Made by a program: the position numbers and the translations under genes | The notes under the pieces: model-generated | Seen by the model: the letters and a program-made list of their open reading frames with translations, nothing else | Database searches by the model: none | Told to the model about the DNA's origin: nothing | From: Vitrella brassicaformis | Taxonomy: Eukaryota; Sar; Vitrellaceae | DNA: 64,000 nt | Assembly (NCBI GenBank): GCA_001179505.1 | Contig: CDMY01000279.1 | Location: 3,445 to 67,444, forward strand | Direction of reading: 5' to 3' | In this document: one piece after another, positions 7,794-19,381 of the stretch | How positions within the stretch are numbered: the stretch's first letter is position 1 | Layout: each line of letters begins with the position of its first letter

Positions 7794-10700
7794 ATGGAAA
7801 GGCTGCCGGCGCCGAACTTGGAAACTCCGTCAAACAGAGATGCTCGGGAATTTACCGGAGAGGACTCCCCTGGCCAAATGACCTACATCGGCGGCTGGAC
7901 CGGCCCTGAGAGAGGCGGCAAATGCATCTTTGACAACCAGGTCCACAGCAAAACACACCGCGCCCTGCATTGGGCTTCTCCTGGCGCTTCTCATCTCTCT
8001 CTCTCTGTACTTGCAGGATGTGTACGTGGGCGAGTGGGTCACCGGCCATGCGGACGGGTCAGCCAATGATGCCACACCGCCATCTGCCGCAATGCATGGG
8101 AGATGCCGCTGCGTGTGTTTCTCGCAGACACGGCGTAAGAGTATGGGATGACGGCTGCCGCTACGAAGGCCAATGGAAGAACGGCCTGGTGAGATCGGTT
8201 CAACTTGCTCATCCATGGGTGCGTAATCTTCCGTGGTTGTGTGTGCATGTGCAGCCGCATGGCAGGGGGAAGGTCACCCATGTCGATGGCGGCTACCAGG
8301 ATGGCCAGTGGGGGCAGGGGATTCTGACAGGGTGGGCGGATGAACGACTGCAAATGGTGTCCTTTTCCATCATTATCCCGTGCCACATGGCCTCGTTGCC
8401 CGTTGGCAGCTTCGGAGTCAGTGTCCATACGAATGGCAACCGATACGAAGGCCAGATGCTGAACGCTCTGGTCGGTCGGAAAGCGAGACACAGGGACATT
8501 TCTGCATGGCTTTGGTTGCGTGCCTTTGGACAGGCGCACGGCAAGGGCACCTTCACAGGCGTGGTAATCGCACTGATCTCTCCATCCATCCATCCATCCA
8601 TCCATCCCGCCTCATGCACGCTGTGCTTCGTGTATCGTGCAGGACGGGAGTGTGTTTGAGGGCCAGTGGGTCAACAACGTCAAGAGCGGCCACGGCACCA
8701 TGACATGGTCCGACGGCAGAGTGTACAAAGGCAACTGGGAGTTCGACCAGGTAGGGTAGGGAAGGCACTGCAGTGCACTGCCGGTGCGGCGCCACACCAT
8801 GCAGTGCCATGCACCCATGCGTCCGTCCATGTATGTACTTGATGCCGCCCGTGCGTCAGATGAGTGGGTATGGTGTGGAGACCAGCTCATCTGAGGGCAC
8901 TGAGTACAAGGCACAGTGGCTCAACGGCCTGCGAGACGGGTGCGGAGGATCGCACCACCAGCACACACAAACATTCATTCTGGGTGGGTCTGTGGGGCTG
9001 GCTGTGTGGTTGGCAGGCAGGGGTGTCTGACGTACTTCACGGGTCCCCGAAGTGGTGACAAGTACGAGGGCGACTGGCAGCAGGGCTCGGCCACTGGCGC
9101 AGGCAGCATGATCTACAGCAATGGAGACAAATACATCGGCCAGTGGCTCAACGGACTCGTACGCACCGACCCCTGACGCCACATACACAGAGAACATGAA
9201 TGAATGCATCGTGCACTTTGCGCCCCTCCCCCCCTGCCCTCATGACAGAAACACGGCTACGGCATCCAGCAGTATGCGGTGCGACGCCAGATGCAGCCAA
9301 CCATGCGCATGATGAGGCGTGCGTGCGTGCGTGTGTGTGTGTGTGTGAGTGTTGTGCAGGTGGACATGGTCACGTACGAGGGCTCGTGGGTCAACGGCAA
9401 GCGCGAGGGGCAGGGCACCATCACACGACCAGGATGCAAGCCGTCTCAAGGCACATGGAAGGACGACAAGGTATATGGAACACTCAACACACAAGACACA
9501 ACACACAACATACAACACACACACCTCCGGCAGATAATGACTGGGATCCCTTGCCTCTCTCTCGTGTCTCATCGATATGCAGATGCTACCGCCGAGCCTC
9601 CGCACTCACACGTACGCCACCACGACGGGTCATGCAGCCGCCGCACCATGCCTCTGTCACAGGGCCAGCCGCCCGCCGCCGACCGTCAAGTCCCTCACAA
9701 ACAAGCCTGCATGGACGGCCGAGAAGGCAGCGGCCCGGAAGGCCCGGGCGGATCGCATCATGGCTGAGCTGATCAGAGAGGAGGAGGCGGACAAGGCGCG
9801 CAGGCAGGAGGAGGAGACGAGAGCGATGGAGGCGGTGCGCAAGCTCAAGGCCAAGAGGGAGAGGGCGGCCGCGCGCAAGTCATGCCCTGCCATCGAAACA
9901 CCAGCACGGTGGGTGGGTGGATGGCTGGGCATGAGGCGGGTCACATGTGGCTCACAGGCGGGCAATGTGTGTGTGTGTGTGTGTGTGTGTGTCAGGTCTG
10001 ACGATGAGAATGAGCAGGAGAAGGAGGACACTCCGGCCGCTTCCACGTCTCTGTCTCCCTCTGCCGACCAGTCCAAGTGAAGCCGATCGCTGCCGGCTCG
10101 TGTTGCTAGACGACGTCCCTCCTCTGTCTTTGTGATTTTGGCAGTGTGTTGTGGTTTGGCGTCTTTGAGCCACCTGTGGATGAGGCAGATGAGGACAACG
10201 GCGACCCGTTCATTGCCGTCCCCCGCAAGAAGAAGTCCAAGAACAAGCAGAAGGGCTGCACGTACCCAAAGACCACGAACGAGACATCAGCCCACGAGTA
10301 CAGAGAGAGAAAGACGAGACGGTGTGTTGGCTGTCGGCTGCATGGCTCTTTGTGTGTGTCTGAATGATATGTGTGCAGGTTTGCCCCCAGCACACCGTCA
10401 CCTGCGTCCGTGAGCAAATGCGCCAGCGCGCGACCCTCCCACTTATCCTCGTTTGCGTGAGTCGACCAAACAAAGCCGAAGGGCACACAAAATCCTGCCC
10501 CATTCTCTCCACGATTGGTGCAGTTCTGTGTCGTATGACAAGCATCAAGATCCCCCGCGCCACTCCAGCCGAACCACGTAGGCACAGAGAGAGAGGGAGA
10601 GGGAGGGATACAGAGACAAAGACATTGGCAGATGTGCAATGACTGCTGTGTCTCGACATCCATACCATGCAGCCGTATGGCGATGTGGGTGCCGAAGGCG

Positions 10701-11272
10701 AAGTCACCCGCCCACCCGAGTACGAGTACGACCACACCATATCGACAGACCAAGAGCCTCACAGGTGGGTTGGTACACTGTACATGCCTAAGTACATTGT
10801 CGTGTGTTTTGTCCGGCGTCCATTTGCGTGTAGCGGTGCCGCGGCTGCGCAACACGAGATTGAGGTTGAGCAGGAGAGAGCCCGACTCATGCAGCAGATG
10901 CAAGACATCAAGAAACGGTCCGCCTGAATGCATTGCCAGCATCTTTCTGCTTTATCTGCCATGTCTCCCCTTGTTCTCTCCATCAGACTGTCTGCTCTCA
11001 CCCCTCCCCGGCCCCCCACCCCCTGCGCCATGTGCTTCGGGCAGCACGGCCACGCCACCGCCATGTTCATGCCCTGCAGACACCTGATCCTCTGTGAGCC
11101 CTGCCTGGCCGTCTACACATCAGCACACGCAGTGAGGGCCAGCCAGGCGGTCATGCGCGGTGAGGAGGAGCCGGTGCTGCGGTGTCTGTGCGGGGCGACG
11201 GCGTACGACGCCGACACGAAGGAGAACCTGATGCGCAAGTTGGAAGAGCACTTCACGTGGGGATTCATGTAG
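7794..11272 (+). CDS. MORN-repeat protein with C-terminal RING-like zinc-binding domain
   Basis: A multi-exon gene. Exons I can place with GT-AG ends and consistent phase are 7794-7940, 8017-8057, 8128-8188, 8255-8331, 8410-8470, 8534-8563, 8643-8750, 8860-8939, 9017-9158, 9249-9278, 9360-9470, 9583-9908, 9996-10076, 10145-10321 and 10379-10456. Later exons run to a TAG at 11270. The first half encodes about nine MORN repeats (for example YEGQWKNGLPHGRG, YEGDWQQGSATGAG, YIGQWLNGLKHGYG), typical of proteins that scaffold membranes or the cytoskeleton. The middle is a charged coiled coil (AELIREEEADKARRQEEE). The last exon has a RING-like pattern: CAMC, MPCRH, CEPC, then CLC, so a ubiquitin-ligase role is possible although the last pair is CxC. 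One junction near 10,577-10,668 did not resolve in frame. Confidence 0.82.
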
Positions 11273-11639
11273 GCGTGCAGTGGATGGATGGCGCTGTGTG
11301 TGTCCTGCGAGAGACGCGAGGGGTTGGACAATTCACCATCCGTCCATCCATCCATCCATCCATCCATGTGTGTGTATGCCCGCATTGCAACCCTGACTTG
11401 TTGATCGTGTGCGTGTCTGTGGATGGGCATCTATCGCATCGTTCATGCGCACGGCCGCAGTGGCTGCTGGTGAATGAATGGTGAAGACCACAAGACAGAG
11501 CATATATTGACAAATCCTAGTTAGTCGAAGGAAGAAAGTCCTCAAAACACCAACAGCATAGCTCACAGATAGCTCACTGTCAACAAATACCCAGAGATCT
11601 CACACGCCCACCACAGGGAAACCCCATCCGGCACATTAC
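11273..11639. other. Convergent intergenic region with (CCAT)n
   Basis: This lies between the 3' ends of the MORN gene and the minus-strand membrane protein gene. It contains a (CCAT)n tract at 11343-11368 and no supported gene; it probably holds both 3' UTRs. Confidence 0.6.
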
Positions 11640-14600
11640 TCACTGGTTGGGGGCCCAGGCGCACTCGGCGCAGTCGGTCGCCCCGACGGTAGCAAACAGC
11701 ATGAAGGTCCACCAAGTGGCGCAGTCGTCCATCTCGCTCTGGTACACATTCAACGCCTCCACGAAGGATTCCCTCTTAACTGCATTAATGCAGGCAAGCA
11801 ATGGGCGTTGCAGACAGACAGACACAAAGTGAAGACACTAGCCCCTTCTTGGCTCACATGATGTGTAATCGGATCTGAGTCGCGAGAGGTCGTCCATGCA
11901 GACGAGCTCGTCACCATCTGCGTCAAGGTGGAGGAAGAACCTGTGGGCGACCTCACATAGGTTGAGACACTCCGACGTCCAGGCGTCCGTCAACGCAACG
12001 CCGCACGGATGTATATACTCGACAAAATCCTGGAACTGAGTGAATGAGGACACAGACAGGCGACAGACAACAACATGCACGGCTCTGATGAATGGCTGCA
12101 GCCATGCCATCCTCTCTCCAGGCTTAGTTACTTCCTTGGGGTGCGAAGGGTCGCGAAAGAAACTCCCAAAGCAGATCGGATTGGCGTGGAGCAGAAGGCA
12201 GTCGAGGTCGTCTCGAAGCTTGACGACGCTGTGGGGGATGCTGCTGATGTCGTTGACGCGCAGGTCGATCACTCTGACCGCGGGAAGGTCCCCTATCCAT
12301 TCAGGCACCTCGGAGATGCGGCTGAACCCCAGAAACATGAACCTGCGTTGTTGGCACACGAACCAAGAGAGAGAGAGAGAGACATGCATGGAAGATATTC
12401 CCCATCCACACCAGATAGAAAGCCTCACTCGAGATTCTGTAGCTTCCGCAGCCCTTTAGGCACCTCCTGCAGACAAGACCGAAACACACAGATAAGCGCA
12501 CACACACTAAAAAGCGATTGTTGCATCCCACCTCATCTCATCACCTGTAGCTCAGATCGGCCGCCCATGAGATATCGCAGGTGCGTCTGTCTCTCTAGCC
12601 CCTGGCTGCTGAGCTTCTTGATGGGGTGTCGGGGAAGTATTGTGAAATCCTCCTCGGAATCGCCCAGGTATGTCACGTTATAACGTTCCGTGAAATTCTT
12701 CNNNNNNNNNNNNNNNNNNNNNNNNNNNNNNNNNNNNNNNNNNNNNNNNNNNNNNNNNNNNNNNNNNNNNNNNNNNNNNNNNNNNNNNNNNNNNNNNNNN
12801 NNNNNNNNNNNNNNNNNNNNNNNNNNNNNNNNNNNNNNNNNNNNNNNNNNNNNNNNNNNNNNNNNNNNNNNNNNNNNNNNNNNNNNNNNNNNNNNNNNNN
12901 NNNNNNNNNNNNNNNNNNNNNNNNNNNNNNNNNNNNNNNNNNNNNNNNNNNNNNNNNNNNNNNNNNNNNNNNNNNNNNNNNNNNNNNNNNNNNNNNNNNN
13001 NTCCAGGCGTCCGTCAACGCAACGCCGCACGGATGTATATACTCGACAAAATCCTGGAACTGAGTGAATGAGGACACAGACAGGCGACAGACAACAACAT
13101 GCACGGCTCTGATGAATGGCTGCAGCCATGCCATCCTCTCTCCAGGCTTAGTTACTTCCTTGGGGTGCGAAGGGTCGCGAAAGAAACTCCCAAAGCAGAT
13201 CGGATTGGCGTGGAGCAGAAGGCAGTCGAGGTCGTCTCGAAGCTTGACGACGCTGTGGGGGATGCTGCTGATGTCGTTGACGCGCAGGTCGATCACTCTG
13301 ACCGCGGGAAGGTCCCCTATCCATTCAGGCACCTCGGAGATGCGGCTGAACCCCAGAAACATGAACCTGCGTTGTTGGCACACGAACCAAGAGAGAGAGA
13401 GAGAGACATGCATGGAAGATATTCCCCATCCACACCAGATAGAAAGCCTCACTCGAGATTCTGTAGCTTCCGCAGCCCTTTAGGCACCTCCTGCAGACAA
13501 GACCGAAACACACAGATAAGCGCACACACACTAAAAAGCGATTGTTGCATCCCACCTCATCTCATCACCTGTAGCTCAGATCGGCCGCCCATGAGATATC
13601 GCAGGTGCGTCTGTCTCTCTAGCCCCTGGCTGCTGAGCTTCTTGATGGGGTGTCGGGGAAGTATTGTGAAATCCTCCTCGGAATCGCCCAGGTATGTCAC
13701 GTTATAACGTTCCGTGAAATTCTTCTGAACACCGTCCGTGGCATTCCAGCAAGCACCGTCTGTGCCGTTCACGCGAAATCTGCACGGTGGAATTATAGGA
13801 CTTATAGGACGGGCGACCGGCCTGATCTCGGGGTAGATGGCCACCAGCATGTCCTCGTCGGGGGATGCGCCAGTCCCGGCGTTGGCAAATACATCCATCG
13901 TGCCGAAGCCAATCCCCTGAGTGGGAGAGACACCGGGATGCCGCGCTGTTGACACCGAAGAACCCTGGTGGGTACCTCGAGAGTGGAGAAGAATTCAATG
14001 GCGTGGTTGAGCCTGTCGGCTGAGGGCTCCGACGGCTCCTTGGCGTCCAAGTAGACACAGTTGCACGGCAGCTGGAGGGTGAACAAGGGCCCCAGTAAGG
14101 GCCATGTCTGATGGGCATCGCACAGGAGAGCAGAGAGCCAGCTGGTTGAGAGAGAGAGACTTTATTTTTGTTGTGGATCTTTCGGGTGACCTTCAGTACG
14201 CACTGGTCCCATCCCTTGATATTGCGTTCGTTGCAGTAGAAGGACCCCCGCGCCCGCTGCACCGTCTCAAACACAAAATACCCGAGCGCCAGAGCCAGCA
14301 GGAGCACCATGAACGGCAGCAAAATGTCTTCCACCAGCTGGACAAGACTCTTCCGCCTGAAGGTCTGAACGACGCTTTCCTGCGCCCGTTCGACGCCTGG
14401 CAAGCCCCACATAGAGAAGGTTGACCTTTTTGCTGCGTCTGCTCCATAAGTGGTGGCATACCTTTGGCATCTGCCGGAAAGAAAGTAACGTTACCTCGGT
14501 TTCTAGCGGGCGAGGTGGGCACGTGTGACGGTGTCGCTGTGGATGGCGGGGTGGATGGCGGGGTCATCGAGATGGCATCAGGCTGACTGGTAGATGGCTG

Positions 14601-17487
14601 GCTTTCTGCCCGAATGCTCCGCGCTCTGCAGCTGGCGGCCGCGTGGGCACTGTCACCGTGTCTCATGGACAGCGCTATCGCCTCTGATTCAGTCTCTTCC
14701 AGGAAGTCCTCTACATTCACAATCGCGCCCAGCTGGTCACCAATGCGCATGTGCTGCATAGCAACACCACCGCCAAAGGCACAAGAGAAACGCTGATCTC
14801 TCTCTATGTCTCTGCGCCTCCATTGCCTGTTCGCACCGGCGCGATAGAGTTTCGTGAAGCCATGGCCATGGACGGCACACGTATGGGGTTGAGCCTTGAG
14901 AACAAGCCCTTCGGAGTCAAGCGGGACCGTCCGGTCGACACTGGCTGTGGAGCTTTGGTCTCTCCGCCGCTCCCCGCGGGAGAGCTCGGCGGGGCCACAC
15001 TCGCCCTCATCTGCGGCAGAGAAATGACGACGGCCGGCCGGATGCCGCCTGGGGTAGAAGCGGGGCTGACACGCGTCTGGGGGGTGCCCTTGCGAAACGT
15101 GGCTGGTGAGCTCGCCCCAGACGACAGGTGTCCCTCCTGTACGTTGACCCTCAAGAGTCTCGGAGGCTTGTCTCCTGGGTGTGGTGGCGCAGGTGGGGAG
15201 GCTGGCAGGGTTTGGGAGTGATGAGGGATGGGGGAGATGATGCCGCCGACAGACCACCGCTTCGACCTCCGGCTGGACCCGGCATCGCTTGCGTCAGCAT
15301 CCGTGCCAGTCGGCGACCAAACCGACGAAGGGGTATACCCCGGTGTCGTAAGGCTGATTTGAGGGGGTGCGTCTGTTGGATTCCTGCCGGGACCGGAGGC
15401 CTTGACCGACTCTCTTCGCCGCAGTCCCCAGGTGGATTGCGGGATGCCTTCCCGTGGGATGCTCTTACTGGCGGGGGTTCCGTCGACTGTCGACAACGGG
15501 CTGACCGGTGACCTCTCGGCAGGTAGACTAGCGATGGGGCTTCTGAGGCTCTGTCTTCCAGGAGTCCAGGGCCTGGATCGTGTGCCAAACCCACTTGTAG
15601 GCCGTCTGGAGTACACCCGGCAACTCGTGATGGCCTCGTCGGCGTCGGCCATGACCTTCTTCCACAGAAGAAAACCCTGCCAGTATGGCAATAGAGATAC
15701 AAATTGCAGCAAGCCATCTGTTGCGTCTCTGTCCGTCTCTTCGCCTCATTACCTTGCAAAGCAGCAGCCCATTCAGTGTCCTCAGCTCATGCAGGGCAAG
15801 GCACACTGGTACGAAGGTCGCCACGAAGTCAATCGGGCCACGAGAGTGCAGGTGGGCGAGCGCCCCGAGGGACATGTCGAGCGACACCGATGTGACCACA
15901 TCGTGGAAGGAGTACATGAAGCCGAGGGAGAAGCTGGCGATCGTCGCGTAGCCCCGCTTTCGCCGGAGGAGCATGACCACGCACATGAGGGCGTGCATTA
16001 GGATGATGAACGTCAGGGAGATGCGGATGTGTGCAAGGCCTGCGGGGATCTCCTCCCCGGTTGCGGGCTGGATGCCGTCCATAAGGAGAGAGCGGTAGGT
16101 CTGGAGGAGCATCTCGAGAGTCTCCTCGCCACACATCAGAATCCAGTACAGCTTCCTGTATGTTTAAGAGACACAAAGGTGATGGATGCACTGAGACATG
16201 GAGAAGTTCTATCTCTACCCATTGATGCCGAAGTAGCGGAACCTGGAAAGCGCAAGATAGAGAAGAACGAGACGACTCTTGAAGTGCTGGGTTCCTTATG
16301 TGACAATGTGCTCTCACCAAATCAGGAAAATTCGCATCTGTGTGTGGCTGAGCCACACGCGGAATGCCTTGGTGAAGGTGACGGACTCCTCGGTGGTCGA
16401 CGTATCTCCATCCTCTCCAGACCTGCTTTGAGTGACGATCTTGCTGTTCTTGAGACTCAGCGCCACCGACGTGTTGTTAAGTTTGTCATCGCACTCGAAT
16501 GACTTCAAATATCGCCGCCATCGCTTCTGCTTCCACGCTGATACCGTCGATCGCCACCAAATGGTGTGGTTGAGGAAGATCCAGGTCGCGACAACGGCGT
16601 ACGACAGCCAAAATGCCGTGTAGATCCACGATGGTGTGTCGTGGCGAACGCGGATATGGTTCGTCTGCAAATCGGCCTCGACGAACTCAGATATCGAGAT
16701 GAAGCGAGGGAGGCACTCGCCATCGTAGAAGACTAATCGAAAAAGGGCACACAGAGAATCATACCTGCGCCCATTGGAATTTTCCCTCTCCCTTTCTTTC
16801 ACTTGGCGGAATTTCTTCAAGCCGCTCTGCTCCAGCATTTAGCAAGCCAATCCCAATGAGCAGCAGCATGAACACTATCATGATATGGACGAGCAACACA
16901 ATGATATGGATCAACATGAAAGAGGTGGTCGTCATGGTGCCTTTTTGAGGCTCGTACCTACCTGTTGTCACCAGATTGACGACGGTCGTGACCTCCCTGA
17001 AACGAGCGGCCTCCAAGGTGGGGTCCGTTCCATTGACCCTGAGCTTGAAAGGCCCTTCGAAGAAAGCTCCCTTGCTCCTGGCCTCGCTCTCCTGCGACGA
17101 CTCCTCTCGGAGCGGGCGGATGCCGCTGCCGTCCAACGATGTTGACTTGCTGGCCGTGTCTGTGCTGCCGAGTCCATCACCGAACGTGGCCGTGACGTTG
17201 ATGCGTCCGTGGCTGCCGCGGCGCCTCAGGCGCTGATCGGCCGTGTCAGTCAAATCGTTGAGATGCTCCTCGAAAGCTGCGCAATCATTCAATGATATGA
17301 CATTTGTTATGAAACGAGGAGAGATGAATGCGTTGCTTGTGCCTTGTCACTCACCCGTTTGTATTCGCGCATTCATGAGGTCATCCGATGAGAACATCTG
17401 GGCAAGACCTGCCCGCGGCCGAGTTCGCCCCGAGGGACCGGCAGAGGGAGGCATGTCCACCGTGCTTGATCTCTTCGTCGAAGACAT
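11640..17487 (-). CDS. Large multi-pass membrane protein with leucine-rich repeats and EF-hand
   Basis: Starts at the ATG 17487-17485 (exon 17487-17355, then from 17276) and ends at a TGA at 11640-11642. Order: disordered N-terminus; RVNGTDPTLEAARF; a membrane span (HIIVLLVHIMIVFMLLLIGI); a span near 16580; several spans from 16100 to 15750 (ISLTFIILMHALMCVVMLL; DFVATFVPVCLALHEL). A strong donor near 15751 joins LLLCK to GFLLWKKVMADADE, followed by a long Ser/Pro-rich loop. Then comes another span (LLPFMVLLLALALGYFVF), a Cys- and N-glycosylation-rich segment, leucine-rich repeats (VPEWIGDLPAVRVIDLRVND) and an EF-hand loop (DADGDELVCMDD). The LRR part is present twice because of an assembly problem (12702-13001 gap). 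It lies head to head with DPCD. It may be a calcium-responsive receptor or channel-like protein; no family name recognised. Confidence 0.68.
11978..12701. repeat. 724-bp exact direct repeat, copy 1 (left of gap)
   Basis: The sequence is the same as 13002-13725 at a constant offset of 1024 bases, as far as I can compare by eye. It contains LRR exons of the membrane protein gene. Identity right up to both gap edges suggests one locus was assembled twice. Confidence 0.9.
12702..13001. other. Assembly gap of 300 N
   Basis: Exactly 300 undetermined bases, flanked by the exact direct repeat. The round length suggests an estimated or placeholder gap. Reading frames reported across it are artefacts. 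Confidence 0.99.
13002..13725. repeat. 724-bp exact direct repeat, copy 2 (right of gap)
   Basis: Mirror of 11978-12701. The upstream exons of the membrane protein join naturally to this copy, and the EF-hand and C-terminal exons join to copy 1. Confidence 0.9.
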
Positions 17488-17566
17488 GGCTGTTCCCTGC
17501 TAGCTCTCTGGGGGCGGCGTGGGGGGTCGGCCGTCTCAAGCTCTTTTCCACGTCAGAGAGATCCCG
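17488..17566. promoter_or_regulatory. 79-bp divergent promoter region (membrane protein / DPCD)
   Basis: Only 79 bases separate the start codons of the two head-to-head genes, so both 5' UTRs and core promoters must lie here or overlap the coding ends. GC-rich; no TATA box seen. Confidence 0.6.
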
Positions 17567-18637
17567 ATGACGAGTGCTGACGAGGATCCCGAGAAAGTCG
17601 CCTTCATCAAGGACTCGCGCCGCATCTTCCACATCCAGTGGAAGGACGGCCGGGAAATGGTGGAGGAATACGACGCCAAGACGGACGAACTCCTGGGTGG
17701 GTAACTCACGCCCACACACGGCCGCAGAGGCAGAGGATGGCATTCATGTGGTGGCGGCGTTTGCTGTGTGCATCAGTTCGGAAGGTGCGGCAGAAGTCGC
17801 GGCTCGGCGCAGAGGGCAAGGTACAGACGACGCCATTTAATGGATGGATGGATGGAAGTTCCATCATATCTTTTCTTTGTTGTCTTCGCCCAGTGGGAAT
17901 ATGAGATCGGAATGCCGCCTTCGGTCAGCCATTCTCTCTTCATGGACAGAGAATGCACTGTCTTCGGTCGGCTGCGTTGCGTGTGGTGCACCAGCGCCCT
18001 CCCGCAGAGACTGAGCTACTAGTGCCGTCATCGAACAACCCCATATTCTCAAGGAAGGACACACAGGTAGGTCAAAGGAAGCAAGAATGAATCACCATCG
18101 GCTTCTGCGGGTCGGTGCAAGGTGCAGCGGCCTGTTTTGTCTGTCCCTCCCTCCAGGATTGTTTCCAGTGGCGTATTCGCAATTTGTCCTTCCCATCTGA
18201 CGTGTTCAGCCTGTCCATTGACGACGAGACGCAGCAGATACTGGTCAAGACATCCAACAAAAAGTGAGGGAGAGAAGGGAAGGAAACTCCCACTTTGACG
18301 CGTAGGTGTTTGTCGGTGTGTTGTGCAGGTATTACAAGAGGATAAGTGTGCCCGACCTGGCCCGCGTGTCGCTGCCGCTGGACCCATCGCGCCTCGAGTG
18401 GAAGCACATGCACAACACGCTCATCATATCGGTCGGTACCTTAACGCTTCTGCCCGTTCCCACCCACCACCCCTGTCTGTGTGTGTGTGTGCGTACGTGT
18501 GTATGTGGCATGTGTAGTATCGGAAGCCGACTGAGGTGCGCATGATGGAGGCGCGGCACCGGCGTGAGGCCAAGGAGAGGACAGTCAAGGTGCCCCCCAT
18601 GTTTGAAGAGATGGCCAAAGCACTCAAGCAGCACTGA
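17567..18637 (+). CDS. DPCD: DPCD family protein (ciliary/axonemal dynein assembly associated)
   Basis: Seven exons fit GT-AG ends and phase exactly: 17567-17696, 17777-17820, 17894-17923, 18010-18066, 18157-18263, 18329-18431 and 18518-18637, giving 196 residues (the human protein is about 200). Family hallmarks are visible in order: DGREMVEEYDAKTDELL, NNPIFSRKDT, CFQWRIRNL, KKYYKRISVPDL and TLIISYRKPTEV. DPCD was named from loss in a ciliary dyskinesia mouse. It binds R2TP-type chaperones, and a role in cilia formation or dynein preassembly is known from animals. Its presence implies motile cilia or flagella. The start is the ATG giving the conserved N-terminal block directly. It is divergent from the multi-pass membrane gene. 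Confidence 0.93.
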
Positions 18638-19381
18638 GGGAGGGAGGGAGGGAGGTCAGCGTGTCCACCTGTACTGCTGGTAATATGGATGGTTGGGCGA
18701 CTCCTGTGAGTGCACTCATGCACGATTTGCATCATTCACGCAAATACCGGGCTGTCAAAGAGTCGATATTCCTTCAGCACATGCACACATCAATGCATAC
18801 ACAGATTCGCGCACACACATCTATGTACGCCACCCACTTACCCACCCACCCACCCACCCACCCAACGACCCGCCCGCAGACCGATCCACCGGCCAGAACG
18901 AGAAGCTTAGCACACGGACTAACGGCACGTACAAAACACGCACGCATCTCGCACCCACCCATCTAGCGACCAGCCAAACCAGCCAAACCAGACAGTAAGA
19001 CAGTGAGACAGTGAGTGAGTGAGATAGCTGAGCGGTGAAAAATTACACACACGGCAGCCAGCCAGCCAGCCAGACGGACCGAGTTGAGAAAGCAAGGAGG
19101 AGAGCGAGGGAGGGAGGGAGGGAGGGATATGATGGGCTGGACGTCGTCGTGTTGAAAGGGCCAAAAAACGTCGCGTGAATGCAATGCACTTGGGTGGGTG
19201 GGTTCATGGACAAGTCAATCGATCCCTCGACACGTGACGGATATATGGGTGGGTGGGTGGGTGGGTGGCTACACCGTGCGTCAGGGGTGAATGCACGGCG
19301 TGTACGTCTGCATACGTGGGTGGTCGGATGGATGGAACCAAACCAAACCAAACCCACACCAAACCACTTGCCGTCCGCACG
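18638..19381. other. Convergent intergenic region rich in simple repeats
   Basis: No gene supported. Contains (CCCA)n near 18835-18863, (CAGC)n/(GCCA)n near 19055-19070, (GAGG)n near 19108-19126, (GGGT)n near 19247-19268 and AACCAAACC runs near 19337-19365. Probably 3' UTRs plus spacer of DPCD and PP2C. Confidence 0.6.

Noticed and set aside
9966-9993. Tandem repeats in the window as a possible CRISPR array
   Set aside because: They are di- and tetranucleotide microsatellites in eukaryotic introns, with no spacer structure.
12533-13452. ORFs spanning the first N gap
   Set aside because: They cross 300 undetermined bases and fuse duplicated flanks; not real proteins.
18661-18998. Overlapping short ORFs with Pro/Thr/His repeats
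   Set aside because: They are translations of (CCCA)n-type simple repeats in an intergenic region.
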